From Murinocardiopsis flavida (GTDB lineage Bacteria > Actinomycetota > Actinomycetes > Streptosporangiales > Streptosporangiaceae): DNA of 64,000 nucleotides. This document shows, in pieces, positions 44,717 to 59,404 of the stretch. The notes below the pieces were generated by a model. It ran no database searches. It had not been told where the DNA came from and saw only the letters and a program-made list of their open reading frames with translations. Made by a program: the position numbers and the translations under genes. The stretch spans positions 144,284-208,283 of the forward strand of contig NZ_PYGA01000015.1 in assembly GCF_003014485.1 (NCBI RefSeq). Direction: 5' to 3'. Within the stretch, counting starts at the first letter, position 1. The number at the start of each line of letters is the position of its first letter.

Positions 44717-45709
44717 CTATCGCCGATTCTGCGAACCACCACCGCCGCGCTTTGAGCGCGACTGCTTCTTCGGCTGCTTACGCTCGATCTTAGGCTGTTC
44801 GACCGGCTCCGACGGCGTCTCCTTGCGCTTGCCGAACAAGCCCTTCGCCGAACCGTTGGCAGCGCCGTTGGCCGATCCGTTCGCCGACCCGCCGGACTTG
44901 GTCGACCCGCCGGTCTTCGCGTCGTCGTCGGCCGAGGGCGTGGGGTGCTTCTTGTACAGGAAGTGCTGCTGCCCCATGGTCCAGGTGTTGTTGCTGACCC
45001 AGTAGATCAACACGCCGATGGGCATCCCGAGACCGAAGAGGCCGAACGCGGGCGCCATGTACATCATGATCTTCTGGGTCTGCGCCATGGGGTTGTCGGG
45101 CATCGCCGCCATCTGCGCGGCGTTGCGCTGCATGCTCTGGCGCATGGTGAGGAACGTGGTCCCGCCCATGATGATGCAGGCGATGACGATGACGACCTTC
45201 GCCATGATGGGGTCGGCACCGTACTTCTCAAGCTCCGCCTCGGAACTCATGAACTGGGCCGCGATCGGTGCGTGGAAGACCAGCGCGCCGCGCGCGCTCT
45301 CGACCAGCTCCTGGGTGAAGCCGTACTGCGCCTGCCCCTGCGCGACGCTGCGGAGGACGCTGAACAGTGCGAAGAACACCGGCATCTGGAGGAGCAGCGG
45401 AAGACAGCCCATGAGCGGGTTGGTGCCCGTCTCCTTGAACAGCTTCATCTGCTCCTGCTGCTGGCGCTGCTTGTCGTTCTTGTAGCGCTCGCGCATCTTC
45501 GTCAGTTGCGGCTGGATGTCCTGCATCTTGCGCTGCGTGTGCATCTGCTTCACGAACAGCGGCATCATGATGATCCGCATGAGCACGGTGAGCAGCACAA
45601 TGGACAGGCCCCACGCCCACCCGCTGTCGGGATCGATGCCGATAGCCGTCAGGCCCGAGTGGATCTGGATCAGCACCCAGCCGACAATGTTGTAAAGCCA
45701 GTCCAGCAC
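44717..45709 (-). CDS. yidC: Membrane protein insertase YidC (Oxa1 family)
   Basis: This 330-residue insertase has no large periplasmic domain, as usual in Gram-positives. Helices are near residues 1-25, 30-55, 100-125, 165-185 and 210-240; the helix 2 arginine that contacts substrates is in LTVLMRIIMMPLFVKQM. A conserved coiled region (QPQLTKMRERYKNDKQRQQQE) follows. The tail of ~85 residues is rich in Gly/Ser/Asn then Lys/Arg. The GTG start lies inside the end of yidD (40-base overlap). Confidence 0.93.
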   Translation of the reverse strand: MLDWLYNIVGWVLIQIHSGLTAIGIDPDSGWAWGLSIVLLTVLMRIIMMPLFVKQMHTQRKMQDIQPQLTKMRERYKNDKQRQQQEQMKLFKETGTNPLMGCLPLLLQMPVFFALFSVLRSVAQGQAQYGFTQELVESARGALVFHAPIAAQFMSSEAELEKYGADPIMAKVVIVIACIIMGGTTFLTMRQSMQRNAAQMAAMPDNPMAQTQKIMMYMAPAFGLFGLGMPIGVLIYWVSNNTWTMGQQHFLYKKHPTPSADDDAKTGGSTKSGGSANGSANGAANGSAKGLFGKRKETPSEPVEQPKIERKQPKKQSRSKRGGGGSQNRR

Positions 45710-46053
45710 CGGCCAACTCCCTCTACTTCAGTCCAGCTACAGGCCCGATTGGCCGGGTACGACGTCGCCGTCGCCCCCGGCCTCGGGTCGGTCGGATCGG
45801 TGGCGGTATTCCCACGACGCGGTGGCACCGGGTCGAGCCCCCCTGCGGTGAACGGATGGCACCGGGAGATTCTCCGCACGCTCAGCCACAGGCCCCGCAG
45901 CGCGCCGTGGACGCGGAGCGCCTCAACGGCGTAGGCGCTGCACGAGGGGTAGAAACGACAGACGGGGGGGAACATTGGGCTGATGAACCGCTGGTATCCC
46001 CGGATGGGCACGATGAGGACCCGCGCCGCGAAATTGGGTCTGTCGTCGGTCAT
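45670..46053 (-). CDS. yidD: Membrane protein insertion efficiency factor YidD
   Basis: The 127-residue protein carries the short, highly conserved YidD core at residues ~13-72 (RGYQRFISPMFPPVCRFYPS, with CSAYAVEAL and CHPFTAGGLDPVP). Three cysteines are conserved. The last ~50 residues are not conserved and run into yidC. ATG follows the rnpA stop directly (TAGATG). It assists YidC-dependent insertion. Confidence 0.9.
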   Translation of the reverse strand: MTDDRPNFAARVLIVPIRGYQRFISPMFPPVCRFYPSCSAYAVEALRVHGALRGLWLSVRRISRCHPFTAGGLDPVPPRRGNTATDPTDPRPGATATSYPANRACSWTEVEGVGRCWTGFTTLSAGC

Positions 46054-46485
46054 CTACTTCGCCAAGTCGGTGCCGGCGTGCGCGGTTCGCGGGGCGTGGT
46101 CGTCGCGCCCCTTGCGACGGCGTGTCGCGTTCGGGCGCAGGACGGACCGCAGTGCCCCGTCCAACTGCGCACCCAGCAGGTCGGATGCCTGGGTGGCCGC
46201 TGATGGCTTCGCTCGTACTACCAGCAGGCTACCCGGCGCCAGGAGAGAGGTCCGATCGCGCATCAGATGGCGCAGCCGCCGCTGGACCCGCTTGCGGACC
46301 ACGGCGCCCCCCACCGCCTTGCTCACGATGAACCCGACCCTCGGCGGGGCGGCGGAGCCGGCGGCGGTGCCGTCCGGGCCGGGCACGTGGCTCACGGCCA
46401 GCGATTCGCGGCCGGCGCGGCGCCCCGCGCGCATGACGTGCGAGAACTCGGCTCCGCTGCGCATGCGGTTCTCACGGGGCAACAT
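46054..46485 (-). CDS. rnpA: Ribonuclease P protein component
   Basis: This is a 143-residue basic protein of the RNase P holoenzyme. Family marks are RMRSGAEFSHVMRAGRRAG, RVGFIVSKAVGGAVVRKRVQ and RRLRHLMRD (the RNR-type RNA-binding stretch). The ATG at 46485 gives the standard start MLPRENRM; the longer frame to 46563 is not conserved. It is coupled to yidD downstream. The P RNA gene is not in this window. Confidence 0.93.
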   Translation of the reverse strand: MLPRENRMRSGAEFSHVMRAGRRAGRESLAVSHVPGPDGTAAGSAAPPRVGFIVSKAVGGAVVRKRVQRRLRHLMRDRTSLLAPGSLLVVRAKPSAATQASDLLGAQLDGALRSVLRPNATRRRKGRDDHAPRTAHAGTDLAK

Positions 46486-46521
46486 CGGGGACCGTCCTGG
46501 AACGTCCTGGCACACAAGAAT

Positions 46522-46554
46522 CGGACCGGCTGCCGAAACGGGCAGGCCGGTCCG
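46522..46554 (-). terminator. Hairpin between rpmH and rnpA
   Basis: CGGACCGGC and GCCGGTCCG pair, extended by TGCC/GGCA with one bulged G. Such a stem could partly terminate transcription so that L34 exceeds RnpA. Confidence 0.45.
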
Positions 46555-46587
46555 TCGTGACAATAGATCGCGAGGCGACTCGAAAGG

Positions 46588-46731
46588 CTACTGGCTGACG
46601 GTCAGCCGCGTGCGCCCCTTGCTCCGGCGCGCCGCGATGATCGCGCGCCCGGCGCGGGTGCGCATGCGCAACCGGAAACCGTGGGTCTTGGCGCGACGCC
46701 GGTTGTTCGGCTGGTACGTACGCTTGCTCAC
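46588..46731 (-). CDS. rpmH: 50S ribosomal protein L34
   Basis: I translated this short gene directly. It is 47 residues from a [23 protein letters not shown], then [20 protein letters not shown] and ending RLTVSQ. This matches L34 from end to end. It is the first gene of the leftward rpmH-rnpA-yidD-yidC-khpB run and diverges from dnaA. Confidence 0.96.
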   Translation of the reverse strand: MSKRTYQPNNRRRAKTHGFRLRMRTRAGRAIIAARRSKGRTRLTVSQ

Positions 46732-47613
46732 TGCTGGGCTCCAGGGCGTTCAGGGACTTCTACGGCTGGCCCCGCTGGAGCGGGGCCCGGTGTTCGTGCT
46801 CGACACGGTGCTGCGCGGTCGGACCGGAGATCGCAGCGCGGTGAAGCCGAGAGGTCGCGCCGGGGTTGACGCTGTGCGCGGGTTCCGAGCCGGTCGGCCG
46901 TGCGGCCGGATGCGGGTTCGGGCGCCGTCAGCGTGCACAGACGGATATCGACTCAAGCATAAAGAACATACGGGCATCGCCGGTACCGGTCAAATCGGCG
47001 CACGTCCGCCGCAGCGGTGGACCTGGGGGAACACCGCCGAAACGGGCGGTCGCGCGGTACCCGGCAGGGCCGCGGGGCGGTGTTGTGCACACCTGTGGAG
47101 AACAGCTTATCCACAGACTGTGCGCCCAGTGGGGCGCGGCCTAGGCTGTGGATTGCACGCGCGGCCGACTTATCCCCAAGCACCGCGGTCCGAGGCGTGC
47201 GAGCACGTGTCCACAGGCTGTGAACAACCCGTCTCACCTGCCGCTTGTGGATAAGTCGTGCGAGCACGCCCGGATCTGAGAAGCTGTGTACAACCCGGTG
47301 CACAACCTGTGGACGACCCCCGAAACCTGTGGAAGCACGGAGGTAACCGGCATCCGCCCGACCGCATGCCCGCACAGCACGTTGTACACAGCATCTCCAC
47401 ACCTTCCGGGTGGTTACCCACAGGCGGCCGGGCGCCCGCGCGCCGACGCGCCCCGCGGGCCGGTGCGCGGCGCACCGCGCCGGGTACCGGGCCGACCCTG
47501 GAGAATGGGGAGGTCGTGCGCGCGGCCGCGGCCGACGGCCGGCGGCGCGGGCCCGGCACACCGGAAGGCACAGCGGCGAACCGCCGAAAGGGGACGGATC
47601 ATGGCAGGTCACC
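46732..47613. promoter_or_regulatory. rpmH-dnaA divergent region with DnaA boxes
   Basis: These 882 bases contain no gene. DnaA boxes seen are TTATCCACA at 47107-47115 (perfect), TTATCCCCA at 47170-47178 (one mismatch), TGTGGATAA at 47246-47254 (perfect) and TGTGAACAA at 47219-47227 (weak). They point to DnaA autoregulation. The rpmH promoter must lie in the left part; ATCGACTCAAGCATAAAGAAC near 46950 is AT-rich on the + strand. Confidence 0.65.
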
Positions 47614-49752
47614 GTGTCTGAGGCGAACGTCAACCTGGCAATGGTGTGGATGAGCGTCCTCGACAGCCTCGACAACAGCGCGCTGCCGCCCCAGCAGCGC
47701 GCCTGGCTGCCGCAGACCCGGCCGCTCGGCCTGGTCGAGAACACCGTGGTGCTGGCGGCGCCCAACCAGTTCGTCAAGGACATCCTCGACACCCGCCTGC
47801 GCCCCGCCATCAGCAAGGCCCTCTCCGGCGAACTCGGACGCGACATCCAGGTGGCCGTCGTCACCGTCGACCCGACCTCCGTCCAGGCGCCGCCGCCCAG
47901 CATGCCCGCGCCGCCCGCGGCCCAGCCGCCGCAGTACGAGCAGTACGAGCAGCAGCCGGCGCGCCCCCCGCAGGCCCCCGACCCCGCCCCGCGGCAGCAC
48001 CCCGCCCCCGCCCCGCAGCACTGGGACCCCCGCCCCGACCTCGGCGGGCACCGTCCCGAGGAGCAGTGGCGCCAGCCCGCCAGCGGCGCCGAGGACCTGC
48101 CCGGTGCCCCGGCGTACGCCGAGACCCTGCCCGACGGCCAGTTCGGCCACCCCTCCCCCGGTGACTTCGGCGGGCGCGACCCGCGGGCGCGCGGCATGGC
48201 GGGGCCCGGCGCCGCCGATCGCGGCGACCACCAGCCGCCGCAGTACGACCAGCCGCAGTACGACCACGGGTACGCCGGGCAGCCCCAGCACGGCTATCCG
48301 CAGCGCCACGGGGGCCCCGAGCACGGACGCGGCGACGACCTGCTCGCACCCGCCGAGCCCCCCGCCCACCAGCACGGCCCCGACAACGGCGGCGCCGGGT
48401 ACGCCCCGTACTCCGGCCCTCCCGGCCCCGGCGCACAGCCCGAGGGCGGCCGCCCGCCCGAGCCGCACGACCCCCGCGCGGCCGGCCCGGCCACACCGCA
48501 CGACCCCCGGCAATGGGAGCAGCAGCGGCACTGGGACGCCCCCAACCGCTGGGAGACCCCGCGCTGGGACGCCCGGCCCGTCGACCGGCAGGACGACGCG
48601 CCCGGCCCGCAGGGCCCCGAGGGTCCGGGCGACACGTTCCCCGGCCCCGTCCCGCCGCCGGCGCCGGTCCGGCCCGACACCTCCGGCGGGAACCAGCCGC
48701 ACACCTCGGCCGAACCGGCCCGGCTGAACCCGAAGTACACCTTCGACACCTTCGTCATCGGGTCCAGCAACCGGTTCGCGCACGCGGCGGCCGTCGCCGT
48801 CGCCGAGGCGCCGGCCAAGGCGTACAACCCGCTGTTCATCTACGGCGGTTCGGGGCTGGGCAAGACCCACCTGCTGCACGCCATCGGGCACTACTCGCAG
48901 CGCCTGTACGAGGGGTCGCGGGTCAGGTACGTCAGCTCCGAGGAGTTCACGAACGAGTTCATCAACTCGATCCGCGACGGCAAGGCCGACGGCTTCCGCC
49001 GGCGCTACCGCGACATCGACGTGCTGCTGGTGGACGACATCCAGTTCCTGGAGAACAAGGAGCAGACGCAGGAGGAGTTCTTCCACACGTTCAACACGCT
49101 CCACAACTCCAACAAGCAGATCGTCATCTCCAGCGACCGGCCGCCCAAGCAGCTGATGACGCTGGAGGACCGGTTGCGCAACCGCTTCGAGTGGGGGCTC
49201 ATCACCGACGTCCAGCCGCCGGAGCTGGAGACCCGGATCGCGATCCTGCGCAAGAAGGCCGCCCAGGAGCGGCTGGCGGCGCCGCCCGAGGTCCTGGAGT
49301 TCATCGCCAGCAAGATCTCCACGAACATCCGGGAACTCGAAGGCGCGCTGATCCGGGTGACCGCGTTCGCCAGCCTGAACCGCCAGTCGGTCGACCTGCA
49401 CCTGACCGGGATCGTGCTGAAGGACCTGGTGCCCAGCGACGAGGGCCCCGAGATCACCGCGTCGGCGATCATGGCGCAGACCGCGTCCTACTTCGGGCTG
49501 AGTACCGACGACCTGTGCGGCACGTCCCGTTCGCGGGTCCTGGTGACCGCCCGGCAGATCGCCATGTACCTGTGCCGCGAGCTCACGGAGCTCTCCCTGC
49601 CCAAGATCGGCCAGCAGTTCGGCGGGCGCGACCACACGACGGTCATGCACGCCGACCGCAAGATCCGGTCGCTCATGGCGGAGCGCCGCTCGATCTACAA
49701 CCAGGTGACCGAGTTGACGAACCGCATCAAGCAGCAGTCGTCGACCATCTGA
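47614..49752 (+). CDS. dnaA: Chromosomal replication initiator DnaA
   Basis: This 712-residue initiator ATPase has domain I at residues 1-88 ([20 protein letters not shown]). Domain II is an exceptionally long Pro/Gly/His-rich linker, about 89-370. Domain III is AAA+ with Walker [10 protein letters not shown] (411-419) and Walker [11 protein letters not shown] (470-479). Domain IV carries the DNA-binding signature DHTTVMHA (673-680). GTG at 47614 is chosen because it begins the conserved N-terminus; only a weak GGCAGG precedes it. Long linkers occur in Streptomyces and kin. It binds the boxes in its own upstream region, at oriC and probably at dnaB. Confidence 0.96.
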   Translation: MSEANVNLAMVWMSVLDSLDNSALPPQQRAWLPQTRPLGLVENTVVLAAPNQFVKDILDTRLRPAISKALSGELGRDIQVAVVTVDPTSVQAPPPSMPAPPAAQPPQYEQYEQQPARPPQAPDPAPRQHPAPAPQHWDPRPDLGGHRPEEQWRQPASGAEDLPGAPAYAETLPDGQFGHPSPGDFGGRDPRARGMAGPGAADRGDHQPPQYDQPQYDHGYAGQPQHGYPQRHGGPEHGRGDDLLAPAEPPAHQHGPDNGGAGYAPYSGPPGPGAQPEGGRPPEPHDPRAAGPATPHDPRQWEQQRHWDAPNRWETPRWDARPVDRQDDAPGPQGPEGPGDTFPGPVPPPAPVRPDTSGGNQPHTSAEPARLNPKYTFDTFVIGSSNRFAHAAAVAVAEAPAKAYNPLFIYGGSGLGKTHLLHAIGHYSQRLYEGSRVRYVSSEEFTNEFINSIRDGKADGFRRRYRDIDVLLVDDIQFLENKEQTQEEFFHTFNTLHNSNKQIVISSDRPPKQLMTLEDRLRNRFEWGLITDVQPPELETRIAILRKKAAQERLAAPPEVLEFIASKISTNIRELEGALIRVTAFASLNRQSVDLHLTGIVLKDLVPSDEGPEITASAIMAQTASYFGLSTDDLCGTSRSRVLVTARQIAMYLCRELTELSLPKIGQQFGGRDHTTVMHADRKIRSLMAERRSIYNQVTELTNRIKQQSSTI

Positions 49753-50440
49753 AGGCGGCGCCGCCGCCCGATGCGTCCGGGTTCTCCCCAGGACGGGCGG
49801 CATTTCTGTGGAAAACCGGTGGATAACCCTGCGGATAACCGGCCTGATCCTGTGGGAAAGCTGTGGACGTCCTGTGCATTGCCGCGCGGCCCGCATCGGC
49901 GGGGGCCGCCGGTCCTGTGGGAAACCGGTGGATAACCCGTGGATAACCGGTGGAAAAACTCGCATCGGGGTGTGGACGGCATTTCCGCGTCCACAGCACC
50001 GCCGGTTCTCCACACCCGTCGCCCACAGGGTCGGTGGACAAAAATTCACGGGATGAACTGCACGAACAGTGGTTATCCACAGTATCCACAGGACCTATTA
50101 CTACTACGCCACCTAGAGAGCAATTGAGGCGTGAAAACCAGGGTCGGCCCGATTCTGTGGACAACCCGCCTCTTCGCGGTTCGGCCCCCTCCGACGCCTT
50201 CGGCGCAGCGGCGAACAGAGCACTCGGCGACGACCCCGAAACGAGACCGGTCCACTGTCGCGTCGTGCAGCGGACCGCACCGAATCCGGGTACGGTGTGA
50301 ACCCGCCCCCCGACACGTCCCCAGGGTGTGCACAACGACGACCGGTCTCCGCTCGTCACCGGCCCTGCCGCGGGCGGCGGCCACTGCCGCGCAGCTCAGC
50401 GGGGGCGCACAGCTCTTGTCGAAGAAGGAGAGTTCGGATC
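49753..50440. other. oriC: Chromosomal replication origin oriC
   Basis: The 688-base dnaA-dnaN gap is packed with DnaA boxes. On one strand: GGTGGATAA 49818-49826, TGCGGATAA 49830-49838, GGTGGATAA 49927-49935 and CGTGGATAA 49938-49946. On the other: TTATCCACA 50073-50081 (perfect) and GTATCCACA 50082-50090. Many looser TGTGGAA/TGTGGAC forms intervene. The orientation switch and the AT-rich stretch at 50091-50130 (CCTATTACTACTACG), next to the perfect box, suggest the unwinding site. The dnaN promoter lies in the right third. Confidence 0.88.
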
Positions 50441-51580
50441 GTGAAGTTCCGGGTCGAACGCGACGTACTCGCCGACGCCGTCGCCTGGACGGCCCGCACC
50501 CTGCCCACCAGGCCGTCGGTGCCCGTTCTCGCGGGCATGCTGCTCGACGCCGGTGAGGTCGACGGCAGGGCGCGCCTGAAGCTCTCCAGCTTCGACTACG
50601 AGGTGTCCGCGCAGGTCTCCGTCGACATCGACGTCGAAGAGCCGGGCACCACACTGGTCTCCGGCCGCCTCCTCGCCGAGATCACCCGCAACCTCCCTCC
50701 ACAGACTGTAGAGATCAGCACCGACGGCGCCAAGGTCGTGGTGTCCTGCGGCAGCGCGAAGTTCACCCTGCTGACCCTGCCTGTGGAGGACTACCCCACG
50801 CTGCCCGACATGCCCGGCACCACCGGGTCCATCGGCAGCGACGTCTTCGCCGCTGCGGTGAGCCAGGTGGCGGTCGCCGCAGGCCGCGACGACACCCTGC
50901 CCATGCTCACCGGTGTGCGGGTCGAGATCGAGGGCGACACCGTCACCCTCGCGTCCACCGACCGCTACCGGCTGGCGGTGCGCGAGCTGACCTGGTCGCC
51001 GGAGAACCCCGAGCTGTCCGCTGTGGCGCTCATCCCCGCCAAGACCCTCGCCGACACCGCCAAGTCGCTCACCTCGGGTGCCGAGATCAGCGTCGCGCTG
51101 GCCGCGGCCGAGGGCGGCGAGGGCATGATCGGGTTCGAGGGCGGCGGCCGCCGGACCACCTCGCGGCTCCTCGACGGCGACTTCCCGAAGTACCGCGCCC
51201 TGCTGCCCGACTCCTTCAACGCCGTCGCCGAGGTGCAGAAGTCCGAGATCATCGAGGCCGTCAAGCGGGTCTCGCTGGTCGCCGAGCGCAACACCCCGCT
51301 CCGGCTGGCCTTCAGCGAGGGCCAACTCGTCCTCGAAGCGGGCACCGGCGACGAAGCGCAGGCCGTCGAGGTGCTCGAGGCGAACTTCGAGGGCGACGAC
51401 ATCGAGATCGCGTTCAACTCCGGGTTCCTGGTCGACGGCCTCTCCGCCATCGACTCCGACATCGCCCGGCTCCAGTTCACGACCTCGACCAAGCCGGCCA
51501 TCATCACGGGCAAGCCGGCCGAGGAAGGCGCCACCGTCGGCTACCGGTACCTCATCATGCCGGTCCGCCTTTCCGGCTAG
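50441..51580 (+). CDS. dnaN: DNA polymerase III sliding clamp (beta subunit)
   Basis: This 379-residue clamp is made of three repeated clamp domains. Recognisable blocks are [28 protein letters not shown] and the C-terminal [15 protein letters not shown] at 50441 has AAGGAGA ten bases upstream; the longer frame from 50297 is low-complexity and rejected. It is the first gene to the right of oriC. Confidence 0.96.
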   Translation: MKFRVERDVLADAVAWTARTLPTRPSVPVLAGMLLDAGEVDGRARLKLSSFDYEVSAQVSVDIDVEEPGTTLVSGRLLAEITRNLPPQTVEISTDGAKVVVSCGSAKFTLLTLPVEDYPTLPDMPGTTGSIGSDVFAAAVSQVAVAAGRDDTLPMLTGVRVEIEGDTVTLASTDRYRLAVRELTWSPENPELSAVALIPAKTLADTAKSLTSGAEISVALAAAEGGEGMIGFEGGGRRTTSRLLDGDFPKYRALLPDSFNAVAEVQKSEIIEAVKRVSLVAERNTPLRLAFSEGQLVLEAGTGDEAQAVEVLEANFEGDDIEIAFNSGFLVDGLSAIDSDIARLQFTTSTKPAIITGKPAEEGATVGYRYLIMPVRLSG

Positions 51581-51678
51581 GCCTTCTTGGTGCGGCGTTG
51601 CCCGGCCGGTAGGCTCGTGCGTCGGTGTCGACATAGCAGTTCGTCCACATGTCCACAGGTCGCTGGGGGGATACGGGT

Positions 51679-52578
<900 letters not shown>

Positions 52579-52583
52579 ACCGC

Positions 52584-52603
52584 CCGGTTTCACGTGAAAC
52601 CGG
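52584..52603. other. parS: parS site between gnd and recF
   Basis: CCGGTTTCACGTGAAACCGG is a 20-base perfect palindrome with the parS core GTTTCACGTGAAAC at 52587-52600. It is the only good parS seen to the right of oriC in this window. Confidence 0.92.
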
Positions 52604-52634
52604 CAGGTCCGCACGCATCGGCAAAGGAGGCCAG

Positions 52635-53768
52635 ATGTACGTCTCCCATCTGCAACTGGCCGACTACCGCTCCTATGAGTCGGCGCAGCTGGAACTCGCC
52701 CCCGGCATCAGCACGTTCGTCGGCCCCAACGGCCAGGGCAAGACCAACCTCGTCGAGGCCATCGGCTATGTCGCCACACTCGGCAGCCACCGTGTGGGCA
52801 CCGATGCGCCGCTGGTCCGCAAAGGGGCCGAGCGCGCCATCATCCGCGCGGCGGTCGTCAAGGACGACCGCCGCGCGGTCATCGAGTTGGAGATCAACCC
52901 CGGCCGGGCGAACCGGGCCCGGCTGAACCGCGCCCCGGCGACCCGTCCGCGCGAGATCCTCGGCCTGCTCCGCACCGTGCTCTTCGCGCCCGAGGACCTC
53001 GCCCTGGTCAAGGGCGACCCCGGCGAGCGGCGGCGGTTCCTGGACGACCTGCTGGTCGCCCGTACCCCCCGGCTCGCGGGGGTCCGCGCCGATTACGAGC
53101 GGGTCCTCAAGCAGCGCAACGCCCTGCTGAAGTCGGCCTCCGCGCGGTATTTCAAGCAGCGCAGCGAACCCGACCTCTCCACACTGGAGGTCTGGAACGA
53201 GCACCTGGCCGAGGCCGGTGCGGAGCTGCTCGCCGCCCGGCTCGGGCTGGTGGCCGAACTCCAGCCGCTCGTCGCCAAGTCCTACGGTGAGCTCACCACC
53301 TCGGGCGGGCCGCCGACCCTCCACTACCGCAGCACCGCGGTCCCCGAGGACTCCCCCCTCCCGACCGACCGCCCGGGCCTCGCCGCCGCCCTGCGCGAGA
53401 CCATGGCGGAGTCCCGGACCCGCGAACTCCAGCGCGGCGTGAGCCTGGTCGGCCCGCACCGCGACGACCTCCGGCTGCACCTGGACGACCTGCCGGCCAA
53501 GGGCTACGCGAGCCAGGGCGAGTCCTGGTCGTTCGCGCTGTCCCTGCGGCTCGCGGGGTTCGAGCTGCTGCGCGCCGACGGCGACGATCCCGTGCTGATC
53601 CTCGACGACGTCTTCGCCGAACTCGACTCCGAGCGCCGCCGCAGGCTCGCCGAGCACGTGCGCACCGCGGAGCAGGTCCTGGTGAGCGCCGCGGTGCCGG
53701 GCGACATCCCCGAGGAGCTCCAGGGGACCCGGTTCCACGTCCACGAAGGCGAGGTCGCCCGTGTCTAG
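52635..53768 (+). CDS. recF: DNA replication/repair protein RecF
   Basis: This 377-residue SMC-like ATPase helps load RecA at gaps. Walker A is GPNGQGKTN at residues 30-38, the signature region [16 protein letters not shown] is near 295, and Walker [13 protein letters not shown] is near 317. ATG has AAAGGAGG five bases upstream. Its last eight bases overlap the start of the DUF721 gene, so the two are translationally coupled. Confidence 0.95.
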   Translation: MYVSHLQLADYRSYESAQLELAPGISTFVGPNGQGKTNLVEAIGYVATLGSHRVGTDAPLVRKGAERAIIRAAVVKDDRRAVIELEINPGRANRARLNRAPATRPREILGLLRTVLFAPEDLALVKGDPGERRRFLDDLLVARTPRLAGVRADYERVLKQRNALLKSASARYFKQRSEPDLSTLEVWNEHLAEAGAELLAARLGLVAELQPLVAKSYGELTTSGGPPTLHYRSTAVPEDSPLPTDRPGLAAALRETMAESRTRELQRGVSLVGPHRDDLRLHLDDLPAKGYASQGESWSFALSLRLAGFELLRADGDDPVLILDDVFAELDSERRRRLAEHVRTAEQVLVSAAVPGDIPEELQGTRFHVHEGEVARV

Positions 53769-54300
53769 CGGCGCAGGCGGCGCGGGCGGCGCAGGCGGGC
53801 CCGGACCGGCCGACGGCGGTCCCGCCCCGGACGGCCCGGCCGGGCAGGACCCCCCCGCCTCGGGCATCGAGATGGCGCGCCAGGCGCTGGCGCAGGCGCG
53901 CGCGGCGGCCAAGGAGCGCGGCGGCCAACCGGGCGCGCAGCCGCGGCGGGTGCGCCGCGGGCCGCTGCGGTCGCGCCGCGAGCCGCAGCTGTTCGGCGAC
54001 GCCGTCCGCTCCTGGCTGGCCGAGCACGGCTGGCAGGAGCAGGTCGCCATCGGCGGGGTGTTCGGCCGGTGGAACGAGATCGTCGGCGACTTCAACGCCC
54101 AGCACCTCCAGCCGGTCTCCTACGAGGAGGGCGAGCTGGTCGTCGCCGCCGATTCCGCCACCATGGCCACGCAGGCGCGCACGATGAAGCGCGAACTGCT
54201 GCGGCGCCTCAACGAGGAGCTGGGGCACGGCACGGTGCACAGCATCAAGGTGCAGGGGCCGGCCCGGGGGCAGAGCAAGGGGCGGTGGAAGGTGCGCTGA
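53761..54300 (+). CDS. dciA: DciA-like protein (DUF721), probable DnaB loader
   Basis: The 179-residue protein has a low-complexity Gly/Ala/Pro head (1-35) and a basic stretch. A DUF721 domain follows at ~75-175 ([20 protein letters not shown] and [20 protein letters not shown]). DciA is the ancestral bacterial helicase operator that replaces DnaC/DnaI and works with DnaB and DnaA. The recF-DUF721-gyrB order is the usual actinobacterial one. Starts at a GTG overlapping the recF stop. Confidence 0.88.
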   Translation: MSSGAGGAGGAGGPGPADGGPAPDGPAGQDPPASGIEMARQALAQARAAAKERGGQPGAQPRRVRRGPLRSRREPQLFGDAVRSWLAEHGWQEQVAIGGVFGRWNEIVGDFNAQHLQPVSYEEGELVVAADSATMATQARTMKRELLRRLNEELGHGTVHSIKVQGPARGQSKGRWKVR

Positions 54301-56649
<2,349 letters not shown>

Positions 56650-56713
56650 CAACGGGCCCCCGCGGGGGCTCAGCGCGGCAGCGAACGAACCAAGCGAAAA
56701 GGATCGACCTTCA

Positions 56714-59404
56714 GTGGCGGATGCGAACATCCCGGAAGCCCCCGAGGAAGACAACACCCCGCAGGCCCGCGTCGAACCGGTCGACATCCAGGTCGAGATG
56801 CAGCGCAGCTACCTCGACTACGCGATGTCCGTCATCGTCGGCCGGGCCCTGCCCGACGTCCGCGACGGCCTCAAGCCCGTCCACCAGCGCGTCCTGTACG
56901 CGATGTACGACGGCGGCTACCGGCCCGACCGCGGCTACTTCAAGTGCGCCCGCGTCGTCGGCGACGTCATGGGCAATTACCACCCGCACGGCGACTCCGC
57001 CATCTACGACACCCTGGTGCGCCTCGCGCAGACCTGGGCCATGCGGATGCCGCTGGTCGACGGCAACGGCAACTTCGGGTCGCCGGGCAACGACCCCGCG
57101 GCGGCCATGCGCTACACCGAGTGCAAGCTCGCGCCGCTGGCCATGGAGATGCTGCGCGACATCGACAAGGAGACCGTCGACTTCCGGCCCAACTACGACG
57201 GCCGCTCCGCCGAGCCCGTCGTGCTGCCGGCGCGGTTCCCGAATCTGCTGGTGAACGGCTCCGCAGGCATCGCGGTGGGCATGGCGACGTCCATCCCGCC
57301 GCACAACCTGCGTGAGGTCGCCGACGGCGTCAACTGGTTCCTGGAAAACCCCGAGGTCCCCGACGAGGAGCTGCTCGAAGCCCTCATCGAACGCATCAAG
57401 GGCCCCGACTTCCCGACCAACGGCCTGATCGTGGGCCGCCGCGGCATCGAGGACGCCTACCGCACCGGCCGCGGCTCCATCACCATGCGCGCCGTGGTCG
57501 AGGTCGAGGAGGACAGTCGGGGCCGCCAGTGCCTCGTCGTCACCGAGCTGCCCTACCAGGTCAATCCCGACAACCTCGCGCTGAAGATCGCCGACCTCGT
57601 CAAGGACGGCAAGATCACCGGCATCGCCGACGTCCGCGACGAAAGCAGCGGGCGCACCGGCCGGCGGCTCGTCATCGTGCTCAAGCGCGACGCCGTGGCC
57701 AAGGTCGTGCTGAACAACCTGTACAAGCACACCCAGCTCCAGGACACCTTCGGCGCGAACATGCTCGCCCTGGTCGACGGGGTGCCGCGCACCCTGCGGC
57801 TCGACCAGTTCATCCGGCTGTGGGTCACCCACCAGATCGAGGTCATCGTCCGGCGCACGCAGTACCTGCTGCGCAAGGCCGAGGAGCGCGCCCACATCCT
57901 GCGCGCGCTGCTCAAGGCCATCGACGAGATCGACGCCGTGATCGCGCTGATCCGCGCCAGCGCCTCGGCCGACGAGGCGAAGGCCGGGCTCATGGAGCTC
58001 CTGGAGATCGACGACATCCAGGCGCGCGCGATCCTCGACATGCAGCTCCGCAAGCTCGCCGCGCTGGAGCGCCGCCAGCTCACGTCCGAGTACGACGAGC
58101 TCATGACGATGATCAACGACTACAACGACATCCTGGCCCGGCCGGAGCGGCAGCGCGAGATCGTCCGCACCGAGCTGGCCGAGATCGTCGCGAAGTACGG
58201 CGACGACCGCCGTACGCACATCATCCCGTTCGAGGGTGACATGCGTATGGAGGACTTCATCGCCGAAGAGGACGTCGTCGTCACCATCACCCGCGGCGGC
58301 TACGCGAAGCGCACCCGGCTCGACAGCTACCGGGCGCAGAAGCGCGGCGGCAAGGGGGTGCGCGGGGCCCAGCTGAAGCAGGACGACATCGTCCAGCACT
58401 TCTTCGTGACCACCACGCACAACTGGATCCTGTTCTTCACCAACCAGGGCCGGGTGTACCGCACCAAGGCGTACGAGCTGCCCGAGGCGGCGCGCGACGC
58501 ACGCGGGCAGCACGTGGCGAACCTGCTGGCGTTCCAACCCGACGAGCAGATCGCCCAGGTCATGTACCTGCGCGACTACAACGCCGCGCCGTACCTGGTG
58601 CTCGCCACCAAGCAGGGGCTGGTGAAGAAGTCGCGGCTGAGCGACTTCGACTCCTCGCGGGCCGCCGGGATCATCGCCATCAACCTGCGCGACGACGACG
58701 AGCTCATCGCCGCCCGGCTGGTGTTCCCGACCGACGACCTGCTGCTCATCAGCAGCAACGCCCAGGCCATCCGGTTCAGCGCCGCCGACGAATCGCTGCG
58801 GCCCATGGGCCGCGCCACCAGCGGTGTCATCGGCATGCGGTTCCTCGACGGCGACTTCCTGCTCAGCATGGACGTCATCCGCGAGGGCGACGGCCCGGCC
58901 GACGTGTTCGTCGCCACCGAGGGCGGCTACGCCAAGCGCACCCCGTCCGACCAGTACCCGGTGCAGAACCGGGGCGGCAAGGGCGTCCTGACCGCGAAGA
59001 TCGTCGAGACGCGCGGCAGGCTCGTCGGCGCGCTGATGGTGTCGCCCGAGGACGACGAGGTGTTCGCCATCACGTCCCTCGGCGGCGTCATCCGCACCCA
59101 CTGCGGGCAGATCAAGCAGTCGGGGCGGGCGACCATGGGCGTGCGGCTGATGAACCTCGGCGACAAGAACCAGATCGTCGCCATCGCCCGCAACGCCGAA
59201 GCCGACGAGGCCGAGGTCGTCGACGAGGACGGCGACGGCGCGGCGGCCGCGGCGACCCCGGGGGCCGGGCCCGCACCGGCCGGCGCCGAGGCGGTGACGG
59301 ACGACGCGGCGGACGACGCTGCGCCGGCGGAGTCCGCCGAGGGCGCGGACACCGGGGGGTCCCCCGGCGCCACCGGTGATGCCGAACCCGGCAATGACGG
59401 GTAG
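56714..59404 (+). CDS. gyrA: DNA gyrase subunit A
   Basis: This 896-residue gyrase breakage-reunion subunit has its catalytic Tyr134 in AAMRYTECK. The quinolone region [20 protein letters not shown] carries Ser95 and Asp99 (equivalent to E. coli Ser83 and Asp87), the drug-sensitive form. Six beta-pinwheel blades follow, including the GyrA box [10 protein letters not shown]. The tail of ~65 residues is acidic and Ala-rich, an extension without known domain. GTG start. No intein in either gyrase gene. Confidence 0.96.
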   Translation: MADANIPEAPEEDNTPQARVEPVDIQVEMQRSYLDYAMSVIVGRALPDVRDGLKPVHQRVLYAMYDGGYRPDRGYFKCARVVGDVMGNYHPHGDSAIYDTLVRLAQTWAMRMPLVDGNGNFGSPGNDPAAAMRYTECKLAPLAMEMLRDIDKETVDFRPNYDGRSAEPVVLPARFPNLLVNGSAGIAVGMATSIPPHNLREVADGVNWFLENPEVPDEELLEALIERIKGPDFPTNGLIVGRRGIEDAYRTGRGSITMRAVVEVEEDSRGRQCLVVTELPYQVNPDNLALKIADLVKDGKITGIADVRDESSGRTGRRLVIVLKRDAVAKVVLNNLYKHTQLQDTFGANMLALVDGVPRTLRLDQFIRLWVTHQIEVIVRRTQYLLRKAEERAHILRALLKAIDEIDAVIALIRASASADEAKAGLMELLEIDDIQARAILDMQLRKLAALERRQLTSEYDELMTMINDYNDILARPERQREIVRTELAEIVAKYGDDRRTHIIPFEGDMRMEDFIAEEDVVVTITRGGYAKRTRLDSYRAQKRGGKGVRGAQLKQDDIVQHFFVTTTHNWILFFTNQGRVYRTKAYELPEAARDARGQHVANLLAFQPDEQIAQVMYLRDYNAAPYLVLATKQGLVKKSRLSDFDSSRAAGIIAINLRDDDELIAARLVFPTDDLLLISSNAQAIRFSAADESLRPMGRATSGVIGMRFLDGDFLLSMDVIREGDGPADVFVATEGGYAKRTPSDQYPVQNRGGKGVLTAKIVETRGRLVGALMVSPEDDEVFAITSLGGVIRTHCGQIKQSGRATMGVRLMNLGDKNQIVAIARNAEADEAEVVDEDGDGAAAAATPGAGPAPAGAEAVTDDAADDAAPAESAEGADTGGSPGATGDAEPGNDG

